A program made the position numbers and the translations under genes. The notes under the pieces are model-generated. The model did no database searches, was not told the origin of the DNA, and saw only the letters and a program-made list of their open reading frames with translations. Shown piece by piece: positions 57,943 to 64,000 of a stretch of 64,000 nucleotides of DNA (position 1 is its first letter; every line of letters begins with the position of its first letter). This DNA comes from Batkoa obscura (Eukaryota; Entomophthoromycota; Entomophthoromycetes; Entomophthorales; Batkoaceae). The DNA lies in the NCBI GenBank assembly GCA_030770535.1, contig JASVEC010000034.1, positions 310,001 to 374,000 of the forward strand, given 5' to 3'.

Positions 57943-60555
57943 AGGTTGATTTGAATTATATGTACTCCTTTTTGCTGAAATTAATTTAAATTTTAATAGA
58001 AACAGATTTTAACTAAATTTTAATTTAAAAAATTAGTTTGGAGGTTTATTGGTTATTATTAAAATTAAAATTAATACGAATTTCACAATAAAGTAGAAGA
58101 ATTTTCTCAGGTATTCTTTGAAATCTCAATATCCCATAAAGATTCAAAATCCTTATTAAAAGGAGTAAAATTGGTATTTATTAAAGTTCTTTTTATTAAT
58201 GTATTTAATTTTCAGTTCTTTACTTTAAACAGAATATACGCTTAAATAAAAAATAATAAGGGATAAAAATAAAAGTCATCTAGAACTATTAAAAATTATA
58301 AATTTTTATCAAAAAAAATAATTGCTATATAATTAAAAACTAATTCTTTATCAAAAAGGAAAGGGATATCATTTTTGATTATCCAATCAATGTTTGAATT
58401 AAAAATAACTTGTTTTAACAATCTGATCAATATGCACTATAAGTTATTTGAAATTTTAAAATACAAAATTATAACTTTTATAATTATAAGTTTTTTAAAT
58501 TTACTATATCTACTGACTATTTCTTAGCTTTTATATTAGTTAACATATTTATAATAAAGTACCTTTAATTACAATTCAGATTGAAAATTATAATATGTTT
58601 ATAAACTAATCAACTTTACTTTGTTGCTGATAAAAAGAATAGCATCATTCATATTATATATGTTTAAAATAGTTCTCTTTTGTTAGATTATTAAATGATA
58701 AAATAAAACCAATTTATACTATAATGAAATTAAAAGCAATAAAAACAATATCAATACAACTATTATGATTTATAATATAGATATTAAAAGTTAATTGAGA
58801 AAAATAAAAATTATTAATTTTATGCAAACTTGCACTAAACAATATCATATAATAGAACAAATTAACTTATTTCCCATTTGTTGTGAGTTTTTGAGTTGAA
58901 ATAGATATAAATAATTTATCAAAATCTTTGGTTTATATAATACTTTATAGACACTGTTAGCTATTTTATTTTACTTTATACCTTTATTCAATGATCTGGT
59001 TGTTTTTACCTGATAGTTGTAAATGAAATGATACCATAATTTAACAAAATTACATAACTATATTTTGTAACTTGTTGTCCTCAACATAGTTAATTTTGGA
59101 GTCAAACTTTTTACATTTAGATCCTTATTAGACTCCCAGTTTATTGATAAATTCGATCATGCTACCACTTGCATTGCCTTAAAATAAGATATCCTTTGAC
59201 TAGTTTGAGGAGACTATATTGTAATAGTTAGATGAATTATCTTAAAGCCATCATAAAGCTTTTTACTTTTATAGTTTTTATATAATGAAGACAAATAAGT
59301 AAAATAGTACTATCAGATAAGCTTTTGCAAAGTGAAAACTAGAAAATAAGTTAAGAAACGCTAATTTTAAAAAGGCGCTAAATCTCATATAGAATCTAAA
59401 AACGTCTTATAGCTATTTGTTTTTAAAAGATATGTATAATCCATTACAATATATATTATTTATTTATACCACCTTGATTATACAATAAATAAAATGAACT
59501 CCTTTTAAAACAACAACTTTACCTTCTCTTTTGTAACCTAAACCAATGTTGTAATTATAGTTAAAGTATAGTGATTATCAAATTAAAGATTCTATTTTTA
59601 TTTTTATTTTTACCTAATATTATGAATATTAAAATTAGATCGTCCACAATCATAAATACAATATTGTCGGATTCAACCCCTTTATACAGCTCACCAATAC
59701 TTTAATTTTTAAGTATTCTTTAACGGCACCAGAGGAGATTAATGAATAACAAAAAGATAATAATAAAATTATAGATAGCTTTGAATTACTCATCTACTTT
59801 TAAGTAAAGGTTTACTTTGGCTTTGAAGTAGATGTCTCACTACTTACAATGGATATACCGTCATTAAAGTCATTTAATCGACCCCTACCTCAATCAATCT
59901 ATTTTTTATATGTTCGTGTTTAAATCTTTGTTTTTGAAAAATTCGATTAACTAACAAATGCTCCTAAAAACCTTATCTTTCCTATAGTGACAACTTCCTT
60001 AATACTAACTAAATATTTTTTACCTGGTTTATTGAATCTTTTAGCTTAATTGTTTTATCTCCCTTACCAATTACCACACTTTATCTTTTAATACTCTATG
60101 TTATACCATCCACTCTTCTTCCCCATCTTTTTTAAAATTTATACTTGTAAATCTCAAGCGTATAATAGCTTATTTCTATGTTCCAAATTAAATAGCATCG
60201 TCACTGAAATTATATATATTTGATCTTAATGATCGTTTAGAAATAAACTAGACTAATCTAAGCCAATAAAATAACTATAAGGAGTAGATGAGCTTCTTGT
60301 ACCTTAGCTTTAATGTTATTAGTTGCTAGCTTTATATTACAGATAAGTTAATGTTAAAGGAGATTGATATTTCTACTATCTATAAACAAAATGTATTAAT
60401 TAATCAAATTATCTTATTGAATTATTAATGTATAATCTATGTTTAAAGAACAGTAGCTATACCTAAAATTAAACTTAATAATAATTGTTAAAAAATATTT
60501 ATACATTTATTTAGCAAGCTTGATTATATTCATAAAATCTTAAATAAATCTTTAA
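57943..60555. other. Long AT-rich intergenic region
   Basis: No gene supported apart from a 47-codon candidate at 59650-59793 listed separately. No MITE copy. Upstream of the helicase gene, so the right edge of its promoter is here. Confidence 0.5.
59650..59793 (-). CDS. Possible very small secreted peptide
   Basis: A 47-codon frame with ATG at 59793 begins MSNSKLSIILLLSFCYSLIS, a good signal peptide, and continues SGAVKEYLKIKVLVS. It could also be the first exon of a longer or decayed gene: a GT follows LKIK. No family recognised; included only because the leader is convincing. Confidence 0.25.
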   Translation of the reverse strand: MSNSKLSIILLLSFCYSLISSGAVKEYLKIKVLVSCIKGLNPTILYL

Positions 60556-60971
60556 TTAAATTTCAAGGTTACGTTCATGGCTTGCAGTTCCAGGGCCAAT
60601 TAGTTCTCCTTCTTCAAGGATACGACGAACAGCATCATCTTCATTATTTCTTTCCAATACATTACTATTACTTTGATTAAAACCTGTTGTCAAATAAAGC
60701 AGATAACTATATTACCTTATTGTTTGTTTGGAAGCAGTGGAAGCAAGGCCAGTATGGCTACCGGTATCTGTATCAAAAATTTGGAAAGCTAATAAAAGAG
60801 ATTAATAAAAGATAACATTTTACACAAAAGAAACTTACAATCAACAACCTCAACCAATGGGATAGATTTGTCTGACTTCCATTTCTTATAGATTTGAGGA
60901 TCAGCAATAAATACGAATAAATCTTTATCGTGTTCAGATTTAAATACAACTTTATGAGCGCTATTGGACAT
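60556..60971 (-). CDS. RTC3: SBDS N-terminal-domain protein (RTC3-like)
   Basis: Three exons (60971-60839, 60788-60716, 60670-60556) encode about 106 aa. MSNSAHKVVFKSEHDKDLFV, SDKSIPLVEVVDSFQIFDTD and GLASTASKQTI match the small stand-alone SBDS N-domain proteins of fungi, such as S. cerevisiae Rtc3 (111 aa), which are linked to RNA metabolism and stress. The C-terminus (VRRILEEGELIGPGTASHER) fits. For intron 2 the 45-nt version is preferred because introns here are rarely below 45 nt; a 32-nt alternative acceptor at 60684 would add five residues and keep the frame. Confidence 0.82.
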
Positions 60972-61775
60972 TTTATTCTTATTTTTATTTTATAATTTAA
61001 TTTAGTTGCTTTTCATTCTCTTTTATACCTTTAGATCATGACGTAGTATTTTTTTTTACAATTGGTAAAGAGATGATGTCACAATTTGTTAATAAAAGCA
61101 TTAACTAACTCCGTGAGTTTTATTTCCTTTTGAAGTCAAGGTCATATAATTTCAAATTTTTCAATTTTGATTTGATTAATGATAAATTTATCAATTATTT
61201 CATAATTATCTCTATTCTAATGATATTATTCGATTTGTCAATGTAAACCTAAAAGACATCAATTTACTACGTTTTTTTAGAAAATGTTGAATCATTTAAA
61301 AAACTATTTAGTACTACATAGTAAAAAGCATAATTTATAAATAGATTCTTTTTTAATTTAATAAATGTAATCTACCACCTAGTGTTACTATGATAACCTT
61401 TTTATTTATTACTTTAATTTTCAAAATAAATTACTATTTAAGTTTTAATTACGTTTTAAAAAATAGTTATTTATTTAATTTATTTTTAATTTAATAAATA
61501 CTATTGTTTCAATAAAATGATACGGTTTTCAATTTCCTTTAAAAAATTAATGATAAATAAAAAATTGAAGTTGTATTAAAAAATCCATATTTTAAATTTG
61601 TCATGTTGACTATAATAATTTCACTTTAAAATATCTTACAAAATTATTTTGAAATATAATTTTATTTTTATTTTAAACTTACTATTGTATTCTTTTTGTT
61701 CTATCTGTTATTTTTTTGAATTTTTTTTTCTAAACTTTCATTTTTAATTAATTTTAATCGAATTTTGATTTTATA
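60972..61775. other. Divergent promoter region RTC3 / CPSF2
   Basis: Both genes are transcribed outward from this AT-rich stretch. No repeat or other gene seen. Confidence 0.5.
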
Positions 61776-62465
61776 ATGAGTAGTGTAATTAAATTTATAC
61801 CCATATTAGATGATGAAGTTAGTGGAGCAGTATGCTATTTATTACAATTAGATGAAATCAATATATTATTAGATTGTGGTGCTGTTACTGAATGGACTGA
61901 GGAAATATTTCAAAGGATTGAAAGGTAAACAAAAAACAATGGTATAAATCTATTTAGCTTAACTATTTATCTCTTTTAGTTATTGTACTACAATAGATTT
62001 ATTATTATTAAGTCATTCGGATATGTTACATATGGGAGCATTTATCGATGTATATTTACGCTATAAAGAAAATATCAAAATCTATTCCACTATACCAATA
62101 CAAAATCTGGGCAAAGTATCTATATTGGATTATAAAAATCAAAAGTTTAGTCAAAAGAGTAATTTAGAACAGATCAATTTTACAAAAGAACAATTCCCTT
62201 TCTGGTCTAATAAAATTATATTTGAAGCTACAGAAGCTATCAATACTTTAAGATATTCCCAACCTACTAGACTTAGTGGTAATTTACTTTACTTTTTATT
62301 TTTATTAAGTTATTTAATATAGAATATTTAAGGTAAATGTAGTGGAGTTAGTATTACTGCTTATGGAGCAGGTCACTCAATTGGCGGTGCTGTTTGGCAA
62401 ATAACTAATGCAACGGATGTTATTGTATATGCTCCTGATTTCAATCATCGTAAAGAAAGGTAATA

Positions 62466-62496
<31 letters not shown>

Positions 62497-62962
62497 GTAT
62501 ATAAAATAGACATTTAAATGGTACTGTTTTATTAACTAATGGCGCTATTTTGGATTCATTATATCGACCATCTTTATTTATTTCTGGTGCAAATTCAAGT
62601 CATCCTATTTTATCTTCTCGTAAAAATATCGAACAACAACTATTAAGTAAGATTAATTATATATAATATGATACAATATTAATGTAATTTACAATTATTA
62701 TTATGAATTTAATTAGCTAATATAAGGGATATTTTAAATAAAAAAGGAACAGTATTAATACCAACGGATAGTTCAAGTAGAGTGTTAGAATTAATTTATT
62801 TATTGGAACAATTGTTTATTGAAAACGATTTACATTCACCAATTATATTCTTAAATTCATGTGCATCAACTACATTAAAATATGCCATGTCTATTTTAGA
62901 ATGGATGGGTGGTAATATTGTTGAACAATTTGGTATTACAAGAGAAAATCCATTTGATTTTA

Positions 62963-63015
<53 letters not shown>

Positions 63016-64000
63016 TTATACAGAAAAAGTAATACAATTAAAATAGTACATAAAATAGAAGAAGCAAATACATTTAATGAACCTAAAGTAATATTAGCTT
63101 CATTAGATTTTTTCAATGAATTATTTAATCAATTAGCAAATGACCCAATCAATTCTATTATTATTACAGATCATGCATTACCTAATTCATTAGTTAAAGA
63201 ATTACATCAACTTATTAAAAATAAAGGTCAACAAATTACTTCCGATGTAGTTATTTATCAAAATGTTAATGAGTTTTTAGATATCAAAGTAAGAATTTAT
63301 AATAATATAACTATATAATTATATAAGTAATAATTTGATTTCTATTAGATAAATAAAAAAGTGTTACTAGAGGGTAGTGAATTAGCAATATTTCGACAAT
63401 TTAAAGAACAAAGAATACAAAAAGAAGCAGAAGCAGCAGCAATTTTATCAAGAAATAAACATTTAATGGAAAAAGATGATAGCGATGATGATTCAGATAA
63501 TGATGATTTAGAACTAGATTTAAAAGAATTATTATCAAGACAATATGATATTTATGTTAAAGAAAATTCAAAATTAATTCAAGGTTATTTCAAAAGTGGT
63601 AGTAATCATCGTATGTATCCATACATTGAAAAAAAAAGAAAATTTGATGATTATGGAGAAGAAATTATTAAAGAAAATTATTTAACTAAATTGGAACAAT
63701 TAAATTTAAAAAAAGAAAAATATCAAAATAACAGTTTAATTGAAGAAAGTGAAAATGTTATTGAAGATATTAATAATATTAAATTTATTGTCAATCCTAT
63801 TAAAATAATAACAACTCAAATTAGGTATAATATTAAATGTCAATTAAATTATATTGCTATTGAAGGAAAATCAGATACAAAATCAGTAAGAAATATATTA
63901 AAAATTATGAATCCTAGAAAATTAGTAAGTATTATCATCAATTATATATTAATTATGTATTGACTACTGTTATGTTATTTTTAGGTTTTAATTAATGGAA
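61776..64000 (+). CDS. CFT2: Cleavage and polyadenylation factor subunit CPSF2/Cft2 (partial)
   Basis: Eight exons visible (61776-61924, 61980-62278, 62333-62459, 62510-62646, 62717-62963, 63024-63288, 63349-63924, 63985 to the edge); the gene continues past the window. The protein begins [20 protein letters not shown] and follows CPSF2: [14 protein letters not shown] (the degraded metal motif typical of this subunit, which is catalytically inactive), [47 protein letters not shown], then an acidic insert ([13 protein letters not shown]) and [24 protein letters not shown]2 is a scaffold partner of the endonuclease CPSF73/Ysh1 in mRNA 3'-end formation. Introns 3 and 5 contain TAA microsatellites. 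Confidence 0.94.
62462..62496 (+). repeat. TAA microsatellite in CPSF2 intron 3
   Basis: About eleven TAA units directly after the splice donor. Confidence 0.9.
62966..63011 (+). repeat. TAA microsatellite in CPSF2 intron 5
   Basis: About fifteen TAA units again directly after the donor GTAATAA, so the expansion appears to have grown from the splice site itself. Confidence 0.9.

Noticed and set aside
59140-59180. Possible tRNA (ATTCGATCATGCTACCAC as complement of a T-arm-like motif)
   Set aside because: No acceptor stem or other arms could be folded; no tRNA gene found anywhere in the window by eye.

Overview
The window looks like nuclear DNA of an AT-rich fungus. Eukaryotic signs are small GT-AG introns (mostly 45-60 nt, often with a CTAAC- or CTAAT-like branch site just before the acceptor), a cytosolic ribosomal protein gene, a centromeric histone H3, a condensed set of housekeeping genes, and all three stop codons used normally. 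Fungal signs are an ENA-type P-ATPase, an RTC3-like SBDS-domain protein, a secreted PNGase A and secreted amidases. Presence of tuberin (TSC2), IFRD, an EBP-type sterol isomerase and a voltage-sensor protein, with many short introns and very high A+T, would fit an early-diverging (zygomycete-grade, for example entomophthoralean) fungus better than a budding yeast. That placement is inference and is weak.

Layout. 0.5-3.7 kb: IFRD homologue convergent with an unrecognised helical protein. 6.3-19.5 kb: a secreted amidohydrolase cluster, two amidase-signature genes on +, an intronless PNGase A gene, then two more amidase genes on -, so the block is roughly mirror-symmetric about the PNGase A gene. 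23-27 kb: intronless tuberin-like RapGAP. 28-31.4 kb: single-pass membrane protein convergent with EBP-type sterol isomerase. 32.3-34.2 kb: inositol hexakisphosphate kinase. 36.5-37.1 kb: small putatively myristoylated protein. 39.1-39.8 kb: RPS9 (uS4). 40.8-42.5 kb: CENP-W and CENP-A (CenH3), convergent neighbours; CENP-W lies in three short exons. 43.4-45.2 kb: three small secreted low-complexity proteins that share a core motif. 46.2-47 kb: voltage-sensor-domain protein. 48-51 kb: P2-type cation ATPase. 52.8-54.1 kb: Lys/Glu-rich protein. 55.4-57.9 kb: DHX33/Dhr2-type DEAH helicase. 60.6-61 kb: RTC3-like protein. 61.8 kb to the end: CPSF2/Cft2, cut by the window edge.

Repeats. A ~105-bp foldback MITE with ends TATGGGGATGT/ACATCCCCATA is present in 16 recognisable copies, all between genes and all left of 46 kb. 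Two other MITE-like inverted-repeat elements occur once each. The amidase genes carry long identical tracts shared between paralogues, including whole introns, which point to recent gene conversion between tandem copies and between inverted copies. No tRNA, rRNA, CRISPR or virus-like element was found.
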